The notes under the pieces are model-generated. The model searched no databases, was not told where the DNA came from, and saw only the letters and a program-made list of their open reading frames with translations. Positions 45,244 to 54,153 of a DNA stretch of 64,000 nucleotides are shown piece after piece. The translations under genes and the position numbers were made by a program. This DNA is from CAWDZK01 sp963807005 (GTDB lineage: Bacteria; Actinomycetota; Actinomycetes; JACCUZ01), in assembly GCA_963807005.1 (NCBI GenBank), contig CAWDZK010000003.1, positions 186,001 through 250,000 on the forward strand, read 5' to 3'. The stretch's first letter is position 1; every line of letters begins with the position of its first letter.

Positions 45244-46304
45244 GTCGCGCCGGTGACCCACTCGGCGTAGAACACGCCCAGCCCGAGCGCCACCAGCAGC
45301 CCGGCGATGATCCAGAACCTGATGACGATGGTCACCTCTCCCCAGCCCACCAGCTCGAAGTGGTGCTGCAGCGGTGCCATCCGGAAGACGCGTCGGCCCG
45401 TCAGCTTGAAGAAGCCGACCTGCACGATCACCGACAGCGAGATGAGGACGAACAGGCCGCCCACCAGGACGAGCAGCAGCTCCGTGCGGCTGGTGATCGC
45501 GAGCCCGGCGAGCGCACCGCCGAGTGCCAGCGCCCCGGTGTCGCCCATGAAGATCTTGGCGGGCGAGGCGTTCCACCACAGGAAGCCGAAGCAGGCACCC
45601 ATGATCGCCGCTGCGACGACCGCCAGGTCGAGGGGGTCACGCGCCTCGTAGCACTTGGCGCCCACGTCGGGCACCCCGCACTTGTGCCCGAACTGCCAGA
45701 TCCCGATCAGGATGTACGACGCGAAGACCATCACCGAGGTGCCGGTGGCGAGGCCGTCCAGCCCGTCGGTGAGGTTCACGCCGTTCGACGTGCCGGCGAT
45801 CATCACGTAGGCCCACACGACGAACAGTGCGGCGCCGAGGGAGATGCCGGTGTCGCGCAGGAACGAGATCTCGGTGGACGCTGGGGTGAACCCCTGGCCG
45901 TCCGGGAACCGGGTCACGAGGATCGCGAACACGATCGCGACCATCGACTGCCCGCCGAGCTTCGCGCCGGCTCGCAGGCCGAGGCTGCGCTGCTTGGACA
46001 CCTTGATGTAGTCGTCGAGGAAGCCGACCAGGCCGAGGCCGGTCATGAGGAACAGGACCAGCAGGCCGGAGACCGTGGGGTCGCTCAGCGTCAGCAGGTG
46101 CGCGGCGACGTACCCGACCAGGGTGCCGAAGATGATCACGGCGCCGCCCATCGTGGGCGTGCCGCGCTTGGTGTGGTGCGTGGTGGGACCGTCGTCGCGG
46201 ATCAGCTGGCCGTAGTTGCGCTTGACCAGGAGCTTGATGGCGACGGGTGTCCCGAAGAGCGTGATCAGCAGCCCGAACGAGGCCGCCAGCAGGACCTGCC
46301 TCAC
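45240..46304 (-). CDS. mraY: Phospho-MurNAc-pentapeptide transferase MraY, 354 aa
   Basis: MraY moves phospho-MurNAc-pentapeptide to undecaprenyl phosphate, making lipid I. Ten membrane helices are seen with DDGPTTHHTKRGTPTMGGAV, FLDDYIKVSKQRSLGLRAGA, SNGVNLTDGLDGLATG (catalytic Asp), FMGDTGALALGGAL and FRMAPLQHHFELVGWGEVTI. GTG 46304 overlaps the murF stop. Confidence 0.97.
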   Translation of the reverse strand: MRQVLLAASFGLLITLFGTPVAIKLLVKRNYGQLIRDDGPTTHHTKRGTPTMGGAVIIFGTLVGYVAAHLLTLSDPTVSGLLVLFLMTGLGLVGFLDDYIKVSKQRSLGLRAGAKLGGQSMVAIVFAILVTRFPDGQGFTPASTEISFLRDTGISLGAALFVVWAYVMIAGTSNGVNLTDGLDGLATGTSVMVFASYILIGIWQFGHKCGVPDVGAKCYEARDPLDLAVVAAAIMGACFGFLWWNASPAKIFMGDTGALALGGALAGLAITSRTELLLVLVGGLFVLISLSVIVQVGFFKLTGRRVFRMAPLQHHFELVGWGEVTIVIRFWIIAGLLVALGLGVFYAEWVTGAT

Positions 46305-47737
46305 GAGGCGTCGACACCTGCCTCCGGCTCGGCCCCGTGCGTGGTGTCCTCGAGCAGCGCCTCGGCGAGGGACTCCAGGCCGCTGCTGCGCGAGGCCTTG
46401 ACGAGGACGACGTCGCCCGGCCCCACCTGCGCGCGGAGCACGGCGAGGGCGGAGCCGACGTCCGGCACGGCGATGCTCCCCTCACCCTCCACGGCGCCCT
46501 CGGCGAGGGCACCGGTGTGCACCGGCCGAGCGCCCTCACCTACGGCGACAACCCGCTGCGCACCCGACCTGACCGCCAGTCTGCCTGCCGCCTCGTGCTC
46601 CGCCGCGGAGGCCGCGCCGAGCTCGAGCATCTCTCCGAGCACCGCCCAGCTGCGGCGGCCGGGTCCCATCGCTGCCAGAGCGGCCAGGGCCGCAGCCGTC
46701 GAGTCCGGGTTGGCGTTGTAGGCGTCGTTGACGACGGTGACCCCGTCGGCGCGAGTGGTCACCTCCATCCGCCACCTGCTGCGGGGGGTGGCACCGGCCA
46801 GCGCCCGCGCCACGTCCGGCAACGACGCGCCGAGCTCGAGAGCGACCGCGGCCGCCGCGAGCGCGTTGCCGACGTGGTGACCCCCGTGCAGCGGCAGCGT
46901 CACCCGGACCGGCTCCCGCCTGCCCGAGTGGAGCTCGAACGACGGCCGGCCGAGCGCGTCGAGGACGATGCCCTCGGCCCGGACGTCGGCGTCCGCCGCC
47001 ACGCCGACGCGCACCACCCGTGCGCCGGTCAGCCCGGCCATCGCGGCGACGAGCGGGTCGTCCACGTTGAGGACGGCGACCCCGTCGGCAGGCAGCGCCG
47101 CGACCAGCTCACCCTTGGCCCGGGCGGTCGCCTCCTTCGAGCCGAACTCCCCCGCGTGCGCGGCGCCGACGTTGAGGACGACCCCGATCCGCGGGGGGGT
47201 GATGCCGCAGAGGTAGTCGATGTGTCCGGTCCCGCGTGCGCCCATCTCGACGACGAGGTGCCGGGTCGACGCGTCCGCCTCGAGGGCGGTGACGGGCACC
47301 CCCACCTCGGTGTTGAACGACCCGCGCGGTGCCACGGTCGGTCCGAGCGGTTCGAGCACCGCTGCCAGCAGGTCCTTCGTCGACGTCTTGCCGGACGACC
47401 CGGTGACTCCGACGACCACCAGGCCACCCGTGACCAGCTCGTCGACCTGGTGCCGGGCCAACCGGCCGAGCGCGGAGACCGGGTCGGCGACCACCACATG
47501 CGGTCCCGGCACGGCGTGCTGCGCCAGCGACGCGGCAGCGCCCGCTGCGAGGGCGTCCTGCACGTAGTCGTGGCCGTCGACCCGCTCCCCCACCACCGCG
47601 ACGAACAGCCCACCGACCGGCACCGACCGGGAGTCGGCGGAGGCCCCACCGGTGACGAGGACCCGGTCCGGTGCGTCGGTTCCCCCCTCGACACCGCCGA
47701 CCACCTGGGCGATGGCGGCCAGGGTCAGCGGGGTCAT
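46301..47737 (-). CDS. murF: UDP-N-acetylmuramoyl-tripeptide--D-Ala-D-Ala ligase MurF, 478 aa
   Basis: MurF adds D-Ala-D-Ala to complete the pentapeptide. It has GGASADSRSVPVGGLFVAVV, the ATP loop VVGVTGSSGKTSTKDLLAAV, VPVTALEADASTRHLVVEMG, ARGTGHIDYLCGITPPRIGV, LNVGAAHAGEFGS, VNDAYNANPDSTAAALAALA and AVLGEMLELG. Length fits. The start overlaps the murE stop by four bases. Confidence 0.96.
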   Translation of the reverse strand: MTPLTLAAIAQVVGGVEGGTDAPDRVLVTGGASADSRSVPVGGLFVAVVGERVDGHDYVQDALAAGAAASLAQHAVPGPHVVVADPVSALGRLARHQVDELVTGGLVVVGVTGSSGKTSTKDLLAAVLEPLGPTVAPRGSFNTEVGVPVTALEADASTRHLVVEMGARGTGHIDYLCGITPPRIGVVLNVGAAHAGEFGSKEATARAKGELVAALPADGVAVLNVDDPLVAAMAGLTGARVVRVGVAADADVRAEGIVLDALGRPSFELHSGRREPVRVTLPLHGGHHVGNALAAAAVALELGASLPDVARALAGATPRSRWRMEVTTRADGVTVVNDAYNANPDSTAAALAALAAMGPGRRSWAVLGEMLELGAASAAEHEAAGRLAVRSGAQRVVAVGEGARPVHTGALAEGAVEGEGSIAVPDVGSALAVLRAQVGPGDVVLVKASRSSGLESLAEALLEDTTHGAEPEAGVDAS

Positions 47738-49305
47738 CCGGACCCCCCGCGCAGCGCCGCGGCGAGCTCGACCCGGTCGTCGAACGGGTGCAGGACGCCG
47801 TCGACCTCCTGGCCCTGCTCGTGGCCCTTGCCGGCCAGCACGAGGACGTCGTGCGGCCCGGCCAGCCGGGTGGCCAGCCGGATCGCCGCGCGGCGGTCGA
47901 CCTCGACCTCCAGCCGCCCCGTGGCGCCGGACCGCAGGGCGTCCTCGGCTCCCCGGCGGATGTCGGCCACGATCGCCGCCGGGTCCTCCGAGCGGGGGTT
48001 GTCACTCGTGAGGACGGCGACGTCGGCGTCGCGTACCGCGATGCCGCCCATCACCGGGCGCTTGTGCGGGTCGCGGTCGCCGCCGCAGCCGACCACCACG
48101 ACGAGCCGCCCGCCGGACGGAACCAGCCCACGCGCCGCCCCGAGCAGCCGGGACAGCGCGTCCGGCGTGTGCGCGAAGTCGACCAGGGCCAGCGGCCCGT
48201 CCGCGCCGCCGGGTACCCGTTCCATCCGCCCCGGCACCCCGGGGCACCGGCCGACGCCGGCGACGGCCACGGCCGGGTCGACGCCGGCCTCGACCAGGGC
48301 GACCACGGCGAGCGCAGCGTTCGCCAGGTTGAAGTCCCCCGCCAGCCGCGTGCTGCACGTCAGCCGGGAGCCTTCCGGGCCGGCCAGCACGAACCGGCTC
48401 CCGTGCGGCGCGAGCTGCACGTCCTCGGCGCGCCAGTCGGCGTCCTCGCCTCGGGTGGACACGGTGACCAGCGGGATCGTCGCCAGCCCGGCCAGCCGCC
48501 GTCCGTGCGCGTCGTCGACGTCGACGACCCCCTTCCGGGAGCGCTGCGGGGTGAAGAGCGAGGCCTTCACCTGGAAGTACTCCTCCAGGTCGGCGTGGAA
48601 GTCGAGGTGGTCCTCGCTGAGGTTGGTGAACACCGCGACGTCGTACGTCGTCCCGTCGACCCGCCCCATCGCGAGCGCATGGCTCGACACCTCCATCGCC
48701 ACCGCGCCTACCCCGCGCTCGCGCATCACCGCCAGCAACGCCTGCAGGTCGGGCGCCTCCGGCGTGGTCCGCTCGCTCGGCAGCACGTCGTCGCCGATGC
48801 GGGTCTCGATGGTGCCGATCACGCCGGTGCGCCGGCCCGCCGCGCGCAGCCCGGCCTCGACCAGGTAGGCGGTCGTGGTCTTGCCGTTCGTGCCGGTGAT
48901 GCCGAGCATCGTCATGGCCTCCGCCGGCCGGCCGTAGACCCAGGCCGCCAGCCCGCCCAGGACCGCGCGGGGTGTGTCCACGACGAAGGTCGGGAGGCCG
49001 GCGTCGAGGGACCGCTGGGCGCCGACCCGGTCGGTGACGCAGCCGACCGCACCGGCCGCCCGGGCCGCCGCGGCGAAGTCGGCCCCGTGCGCGCGGGAGC
49101 CGGCCGGCGCCGCGTAGAGGTCTCCGGGGCGCACGTCCCGCGAGTCCAGCGTGACGCCGGTGACCACCGGGTCCTCGACCGGCACCGGGTCCACGCCCGC
49201 CACCGCCACCCCGAGCCGGGCCGCCACCTCGGCCAGTGTCCGGGGCGCGGACGCGGACGGGCGCGGCCAGGCGCCGGTTGGCGGCGCTCCGGACGGTCTC
49301 GGCAC
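47734..49305 (-). CDS. murE: UDP-MurNAc-L-Ala-D-Glu--meso-DAP ligase MurE, 523 aa
   Basis: MurE adds the third residue. It has TGVTLDSRDVRPGDLYAAPA, the ATP loop MLGITGTNGKTTTAYLVEAG, MEVSSHALAMGRVDGTTYDV, TNLSEDHLDFH and DFAHTPDALSRLL. The substrate motif DNPRSEDP marks it as diaminopimelate-adding rather than lysine-adding. The frame is open back to 49449 through a palindrome. I use GTG 49305, though no ribosome-binding site is obvious, so a leaderless or different start is possible. Confidence 0.94.
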   Translation of the reverse strand: MPRPSGAPPTGAWPRPSASAPRTLAEVAARLGVAVAGVDPVPVEDPVVTGVTLDSRDVRPGDLYAAPAGSRAHGADFAAAARAAGAVGCVTDRVGAQRSLDAGLPTFVVDTPRAVLGGLAAWVYGRPAEAMTMLGITGTNGKTTTAYLVEAGLRAAGRRTGVIGTIETRIGDDVLPSERTTPEAPDLQALLAVMRERGVGAVAMEVSSHALAMGRVDGTTYDVAVFTNLSEDHLDFHADLEEYFQVKASLFTPQRSRKGVVDVDDAHGRRLAGLATIPLVTVSTRGEDADWRAEDVQLAPHGSRFVLAGPEGSRLTCSTRLAGDFNLANAALAVVALVEAGVDPAVAVAGVGRCPGVPGRMERVPGGADGPLALVDFAHTPDALSRLLGAARGLVPSGGRLVVVVGCGGDRDPHKRPVMGGIAVRDADVAVLTSDNPRSEDPAAIVADIRRGAEDALRSGATGRLEVEVDRRAAIRLATRLAGPHDVLVLAGKGHEQGQEVDGVLHPFDDRVELAAALRGGSG

Positions 49306-49403
49306 GGGCAGGGAGACTATCGGGGCCGCGCCGGCCGGTCGGGAGGCCGCCCCGCTGCCGGCGCCCAGCCTCGCCGGACCCCGGCCCGCGGCCCGCCCAC
49401 CCG

Positions 49404-49463
49404 TCGAGTGGCGCGTAGTGGCTCCCAGCAATCGATTGCCGGAGTGCACTACGCGCCACTCGA
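49404..49463. repeat. 60-bp palindrome between ftsI and murE
   Basis: The outer arms TCGAGTGGCGCGTAGTG (49404-49420) and CACTACGCGCCACTCGA (49447-49463) are perfect. The inner part has CTCC/GGAG and the palindrome CAATCGATTG. It can form a very long hairpin. Its architecture recalls the 67-bp repeats but the sequence is unrelated; I see one copy in the window. Confidence 0.85.
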
Positions 49464-49484
49464 TGCCCTACGGCGGGACGGGGG

Positions 49485-51431
49485 CTACTTGGTGGTGATG
49501 GGGAGCAGGTGCCGCTTGGTCCCGGTCGGCGCGATCCGCAGGGTGTCGAGGGCGAACGAGGCCACCTGCCGGAACACCGGGCCGGCCTGCAGGCCACCGC
49601 CGATGGCGACCTTCGGGGCCTGCAGCGTGACGGCCACGACCACACCCGGCTGGTCCGCCGGAGCGAGGCCGATGAACGACAGGGTGTTGCCGCGGTAGCA
49701 GCCGCAGGCGGGGTCGAACCGCTGCGCGGTGCCGGTCTTGCCGCCGACCCGGTAGCCCGGGATGCGGGACAGCGGAGCGGTGCCGCCGTCGGCGGGCACG
49801 GTCTCCAGCATCCGGCGCACGGTCGAGGCGGTCGCCGCACTCACGACCCGTGCGCTCCTCGACGCCGGCGACGGGTGGATGGTCCCGTCCGGGCCGGTGG
49901 TCGACTCGACCAGCCGCGGCGGCACCCGGACACCGTCGTTGGCAAGGGTCGCGAACACCGACGCCATCTGCACGGTGTTGACCGAGTAGCCCTGCCCGAA
50001 CGACATCGTGTAGCCGCTGGTCGCCGACCAGTCGCCCGGGGCCGGTATCTCGCCGTCCTGCTCCCCCGGCATGCCGAGACCGGTGGGCTCACCGACGCCG
50101 AACTTCTTCAGGTACGGGTAGAGCCGCTTCAGGTCGCCCAGCCGCTCGGCAGCCTTGATGGTGCCGATGTTGCTCGACTTGGCGATCGTGCCGGCGTAGG
50201 TGAGGTGCTGCACCGGGTGGTCCTCGAAGTCCTTGAACGACTTCCCCGCCCGGAGCAGCCGGTTCGGCACCGTGATCGGTGTCGTCGGCGAGATCACGCC
50301 CTCCTCCAGCAGCGCCGCGGCGGTGATCACCTTGCCGGTGCTGCCCGGCTCGAACGCCTCGTTGAGCGGACGGTCGCCGCGGTCGGCAGCCGGCGACGCG
50401 CCGGGCCGGCTCGGGTCGAACGTCGGCGCCGTGGCCACCGCGAGCAGGTCGCCGGTGGAGGGCTGGTAGACGATGACCGTCCCGCTCTGCGCGCTGTAGG
50501 CCGAGACGGCCTTCGCGATGGCCTTCTGCGCGACGTACTGGATGTCGCGGTCGATGGTGAGCCGCACGTCGGACCCCTCGACGGCGTCCCGCTCGGTGTC
50601 GACGCCGCTCGGGATCCGTCGCCCGCCCGCGGAGAGCTCGTAGGTCGCGGTGCCGTCACGGCCGGCCAGCGTCTTGTCCAGGGCGTACTCCAGGCCGCCG
50701 AGCCCCTTGCCGTCCGCGCCGACGAACCCGATCACGTTGGCCGCGACGCTGCCATTCGGGTAGACCCGCTTGCTGGTCTGCTCCGAGTAGATGCCGGGCA
50801 GCCCGGTGATGTCGGGGTCGGGGTGGTTCAGGTCACGCACGGCCCGCCAGGTCGCGGGCGTGACCTTCTTGGCCAGGTAGACGAACCGCGCGGTTCCGGT
50901 GAGCTTGGCGCGCAGGACCGCGGGGGCCGTGCCCAGCACCGGCGCCAGGACCGAGGCCGTCGCGGCCGGGTCGACCACCTTGGTCTGGTCGGCGGTCACG
51001 TTGACCGCCGCCACCGTGGTCGCGAGGGCGACCCCGTTGCGGTCGGTGATCGTGCCCCGGGCGGCGGGCAGCGAGACGGTCCGCAACCTGCCGGCCTCGG
51101 CCGCCGCGGCGTACGTCGGGGCGTCCAGCCCCTGCAGCTGCACCAGGCGCGCGCCGAACAGCGACAGGACGAACGCCAGCGCGATCACCGCGCCGCGCAG
51201 CCGACGCTTCGGGTCGCCGAGCCGGACGCGGCGTGGCGGCCGGGGAGGCGGCGGGCGGCGGGCAGCTCGCGGCCGGGGAGGTGGCGTGGCGTGGCGTGAG
51301 CGGTCGGCGGACGCCGGCGCGGCGTGCCCCCGGCGGGGCGCGGGGGCGCGACGCCCGGCACCCGCACCGCGAGCGGGGCTGCCGCGGCGGTCGGCGGGTG
51401 CGGGCCGCGGCCGGCGCTCCCTGGTGGTCAC
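49485..51431 (-). CDS. ftsI: Septal transpeptidase FtsI (PBP3), 648 aa
   Basis: FtsI cross-links septal peptidoglycan. A long Arg/Pro/Ala-rich cytoplasmic N-terminus precedes one membrane segment (VIALAFVLSLFGARLVQLQG). A pedestal domain follows (RGTITDRNGVALATTVAAVN). The transpeptidase domain has NEAFEPGSTGKVITAAALLE (SxxK), IAKSSNIGTI (SxN) and GYRVGGKTGTAQRFD (KTG). GTG 51431 overlaps the proper ftsL stop as GTGA. The N-terminal part overlaps the as-sequenced, shifted ftsL frame. Confidence 0.96.
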   Translation of the reverse strand: MTTRERRPRPAPADRRGSPARGAGAGRRAPAPRRGHAAPASADRSRHATPPPRPRAARRPPPPRPPRRVRLGDPKRRLRGAVIALAFVLSLFGARLVQLQGLDAPTYAAAAEAGRLRTVSLPAARGTITDRNGVALATTVAAVNVTADQTKVVDPAATASVLAPVLGTAPAVLRAKLTGTARFVYLAKKVTPATWRAVRDLNHPDPDITGLPGIYSEQTSKRVYPNGSVAANVIGFVGADGKGLGGLEYALDKTLAGRDGTATYELSAGGRRIPSGVDTERDAVEGSDVRLTIDRDIQYVAQKAIAKAVSAYSAQSGTVIVYQPSTGDLLAVATAPTFDPSRPGASPAADRGDRPLNEAFEPGSTGKVITAAALLEEGVISPTTPITVPNRLLRAGKSFKDFEDHPVQHLTYAGTIAKSSNIGTIKAAERLGDLKRLYPYLKKFGVGEPTGLGMPGEQDGEIPAPGDWSATSGYTMSFGQGYSVNTVQMASVFATLANDGVRVPPRLVESTTGPDGTIHPSPASRSARVVSAATASTVRRMLETVPADGGTAPLSRIPGYRVGGKTGTAQRFDPACGCYRGNTLSFIGLAPADQPGVVVAVTLQAPKVAIGGGLQAGPVFRQVASFALDTLRIAPTGTKRHLLPITTK

Positions 51432-51969
51432 CGGCGGGGACGGGCGCTGCCGGCCGGGGACGAGGCCGAGGGTGACGCGCTCGGCGCGGCCGACGGCTTC
51501 GACGCGACGACGTGGTCGCTGCGGGGGAAGGAGCGGGTGCGGGAGGTGCGACGCCGGGCTTCGGGCGCCCGAGCACCTTGCCGTCGGAGAGCCGGATGAA
51601 CGCCGGGTTCCCGCTGCGCACCATCCCCAGAGCCTCCGCCTTCGCCGCCAGCCGTCGCGGGGACGCCTCCAGCGCGACCTGCTGCTCGAGCGCCTGCTCA
51701 CGGTCGGTGAGCACGGCCGAGCGGACCTTCAGGTCGTGCAGCCGGAAGGAGTCCTCCGCCAGGGCGGTGTGCAGGTACAGCAGCCCTGCCAGCCCCCCGA
51801 CGAGCAGTGTGCCGAGCAGCACGACGAACGGGGCGCGCGGCGCGCCGGTGCGCAGCGGCGGAACCAGCCGCAGCGGACGGCGTCCGGGTGCCCGGCCGGC
51901 GACCGGACCCGTGGGGCGGGCACCGCCGAGCGGGCGGGCCGGGTGCGCGACCGCTGCCGACCTGCTCAT
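51428..51969 (-). CDS. ftsL: Cell division protein FtsL, with an apparent one-base frameshift in its C-terminal tail
   Basis: FtsL is a bitopic scaffold protein with a basic cytoplasmic N-terminus, one membrane segment (APFVVLLGTLLVGGLAGLLY), then a coiled-coil (LKVRSAVLTDREQALEQQVA) and LAAKAEALGMVRSGNPAFIR. The position between rsmH and ftsI fits. As sequenced, the frame after ATTSS (near 51505) turns Arg-rich and stays open to 50833, deep inside ftsI. With one extra base there it would read SKPSAAPSASPSASSPAGSA and stop at TGA 51428-51430, in a GTGA overlap with ftsI. I give that end. About 180 aa if restored. Confidence 0.8.
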
Positions 51970-52925
51970 GCCGCGTCCCGCAGTCGCTCGCAGGCACGCA
52001 GCCGGACCGAGGCCGCCCGCGGGTTGCCGGCGACCTCCTCGTCGCCGGCGCGCTCGGCGCCCCGGGTGAGCAGGCGCAGCACCGGCTCGTGCTCAGGGGG
52101 TACCACCGGCAGGTCCGGCGGGGCGGTGCTCGTCGCACCCGCGGTGAGCACGCGCTTGACCATGCGGTCCTCCAGCGAGTGGTAGGAGAGCACGACCATC
52201 CGGCCGCCGACCGCTAGTGCGTCGACGGCCGCGGGCAGGGCGCCGGCCAGCGCGGCGAGCTCCCCGTTGACCTCGATCCGCAGCGCCTGGAAGGCCCGCT
52301 TGGCCGGGTGCCCCCCGGTACGGCGGGTGGCCGCGGGGATCGAGGACCGGACCAGCTCGGCGAGCCGGGCCGTCCCGGCGAACGGCTCCTTCGCGCGCTC
52401 GCGCACCACGGCGTCGGCGATCCGGCGGGCGAACCGCTCCTCGCCGTACTCGCGCAGCACCCGGGCCAGCCGGTCGGCCGGGTAGGTGTTGACCACCTCG
52501 GCCGCGGTGGTCCCCCGGGTCTGGTCCATCCGCATGTCCAGCGGCGCGTCCTGCGCGTAGGCGAACCCGCGCCCGGCCTCGTCCAGCTGCATCGAGGAGA
52601 CGCCGAGGTCGAAGAGCACGCCCTGGACCCGGGCCACGCCGAGCCGGGCCAGCACCGCGGCGAGCTCGTCGTAGACCGCGTGCACGAGGGTGGCCCGGTC
52701 GCCGTACGGCGCCAGCCGCTGTCCAGCCAGTGCCAACGCCTGGGGGTCGCGGTCGAGGCCGACCAGCCGCAACGACCCGAACCGCTCGAGCAGGGCGGCG
52801 CTGTGCCCGCCCAGCCCGAGGGTCGCGTCGACGAGCACCGCCCCCGGTGCCTCGACCGCCGGCGCGAGCAGCTCGAGGGTGCGCGTGAGGAGGACCGGAA
52901 CGTGCGCCGGCCCGGTAGGGGTCAT
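51966..52925 (-). CDS. rsmH: 16S rRNA (cytosine1402-N4)-methyltransferase RsmH, 319 aa
   Basis: It methylates C1402 of 16S rRNA in the P site, using SAM. It has HVPVLLTRTLELLAPAVEAP, the SAM loop LVDATLGLGGHSAALLERFG, VQGVLFDLGVSSMQLDEAGR, GFAYAQDAPLDMRMDQ, GHPAKRAFQALRIEVNGELA and GGRMVVLSYHSLEDRMVKRV. Length fits. The stop overlaps the ftsL start as ATGA. Confidence 0.96.
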   Translation of the reverse strand: MTPTGPAHVPVLLTRTLELLAPAVEAPGAVLVDATLGLGGHSAALLERFGSLRLVGLDRDPQALALAGQRLAPYGDRATLVHAVYDELAAVLARLGVARVQGVLFDLGVSSMQLDEAGRGFAYAQDAPLDMRMDQTRGTTAAEVVNTYPADRLARVLREYGEERFARRIADAVVRERAKEPFAGTARLAELVRSSIPAATRRTGGHPAKRAFQALRIEVNGELAALAGALPAAVDALAVGGRMVVLSYHSLEDRMVKRVLTAGATSTAPPDLPVVPPEHEPVLRLLTRGAERAGDEEVAGNPRAASVRLRACERLRDAA

Positions 52926-52929
52926 GGGG

Positions 52930-53091
52930 TCAGCTGCTCAGCCGGGTCGTGAGGAGCAGGAGGAGCAGCGCCAGGCTGCCCATGAGACTGAGCGCGCCAC
53001 CCAGGAGCAGGGCGCTCTGCCGGATCTCGGCGGCGAGCAGCCCCTCGGCGGACGGCTCGGCGGCGGGGCCGCCCGTGACGTGCGTGTCCAT
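52930..53091 (-). CDS. Small single-span membrane protein between mraZ and rsmH, 53 aa
   Basis: ATG 53091 starts MDTHVTGGPAAEPSAEGLLA. The product continues AEIRQSALLLGGALSLMGSL and ends with a Leu-rich membrane segment and TTRLSS. The stop lies four bases before the rsmH ATG. It has one clear transmembrane helix and a short polar N-terminus with no signal cleavage site. A GGGTCGAG precedes the start. I do not recognise a family. Tight spacing in a division operon suggests it is real and part of the envelope machinery, but that is inference. Confidence 0.6.
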   Translation of the reverse strand: MDTHVTGGPAAEPSAEGLLAAEIRQSALLLGGALSLMGSLALLLLLLTTRLSS

Positions 53092-53331
53092 CTCGACCCT
53101 TCATGAACGGTGGCGCGACTGGGAGGTGCGGTGGTGCCGGTGGTGCGGGGCCGGGCTGCTGGTCGTGCGACCAGGTCTCCAACCGCTCGCGCTGACCGCT
53201 CTCGGTCCGCCGCGGTCCTGGCGCCGGGGAAGGGACGTCAGGACGGTGCGGTGGCGGTCCGTGGGACGGGGCGGGTGGAGACCTCGCCGTACGACCGGGG
53301 CGCTCGGGATGCCGGCGACGGTCGGGCGGGC

Positions 53332-53838
53332 TCAGATGAGTCCGGGCAGCACCTCCTCCGAGAGCTCCGCGAAGGGGCCCTCCTGCTCGGCGCTGTAGCG
53401 GGTCCAGGCTGCTTCGTCCCACACCTCGACGCGGGTGCCGACACCGATGACCACGCAGTCGCGGGTCAGCCCGGCGTAGTCCCGCAGCTCGGCGTTGACC
53501 ATCACCCGGCCCTGCTTGTCGGGGGTCTCGTCGGTGGCCTTGGCCATGAACATCCGCTGGAAGTCACGAGCCACCTTGCTGGTCACCGGCGCCTGCCGGA
53601 CCCGGTCGTAGATCACGTCGAACTCGGCGTCCGGAAAGACGTACAGGCAGCGCTCCTGGCCGACGGTGATCACCAGGCCGCCCGCCAGCCGGTCGCGGAA
53701 CTTGGCCGGCAGGAACAGCCGGCCCTTGTCGTCCAGTCGTGGGTGGTAGGTGCCCAGGAAGCGGGGCGGCCGCTGCCGGCGCTCCCCACCGGACCGGGGG
53801 TCGCCGCTGCCGCGCCCGTCGTCCTCCGACTGCGCCAC
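53332..53838 (-). CDS. mraZ: Transcriptional regulator MraZ, 168 aa
   Basis: MraZ binds DNA and represses the dcw cluster. It has two AbrB-like repeats: FLGTYHPRLDDKGRLFLPAK and later DKQGRVMVNAELRDYAGL. The region between has CLYVFPDAEFDVI, and the C-terminus has VEVWDEAAWTRYSAEQEGPF. The GTG at 53838 has an AGGTGG site upstream and gives an N-terminal extension of about 25 polar residues before the usual start (FLGT). It is the first gene of the cluster. Five TGG boxes lie just upstream. Confidence 0.95.
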   Translation of the reverse strand: MAQSEDDGRGSGDPRSGGERRQRPPRFLGTYHPRLDDKGRLFLPAKFRDRLAGGLVITVGQERCLYVFPDAEFDVIYDRVRQAPVTSKVARDFQRMFMAKATDETPDKQGRVMVNAELRDYAGLTRDCVVIGVGTRVEVWDEAAWTRYSAEQEGPFAELSEEVLPGLI

Positions 53839-53870
53839 ATCGACCCACCTCCCCACGCCGGAACAGGTAT

Positions 53871-53920
53871 CTCTCCCCCAGTGCGCACCACGGTACTCCA
53901 CTTCGCTCCACCGTCAACCA
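53871..53920 (-). promoter_or_regulatory. Putative MraZ-box array and promoter of the dcw cluster
   Basis: On the minus strand, TGG occurs at 53920, 53910, 53900, 53890 and 53880: five copies at an exact 10-bp period. Three of them read TGGAG or TGGGG. MraZ is known to bind direct repeats of this spacing in its own promoter. A likely promoter lies inside: TTGACG (53917-53912), 16 bp, TACCGT (53895-53890). Bound MraZ would cover it. Confidence 0.7.
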
Positions 53921-54153
53921 TCTCAGCGCACATCTCCCCCGTTCGGCCGACCCCCGCTCCACGGAGCACACCGCTGCGGGCTCCCCGGCCCGACCGCGGT
54001 GCGGCGGCCCGCCGGTCGGGAGGAACGGGATCCCGCGTCCTCGCCGGGCCGCAGGACGTGCGGTCGCCCGGCCGACCTGCCACGGAGACCTGACACTGAT
54101 CTGTGACCTGCCGCCCCGGCCGGGCCGCACCCGCCGCTGGTTGGATGGCGGCC

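Noticed and set aside
50833..51430. Long Arg/Pro-rich C-terminal extension of FtsL
   Set aside because: It is the ftsI coding sequence read in another frame; a one-base shift gives a normal ftsL end.
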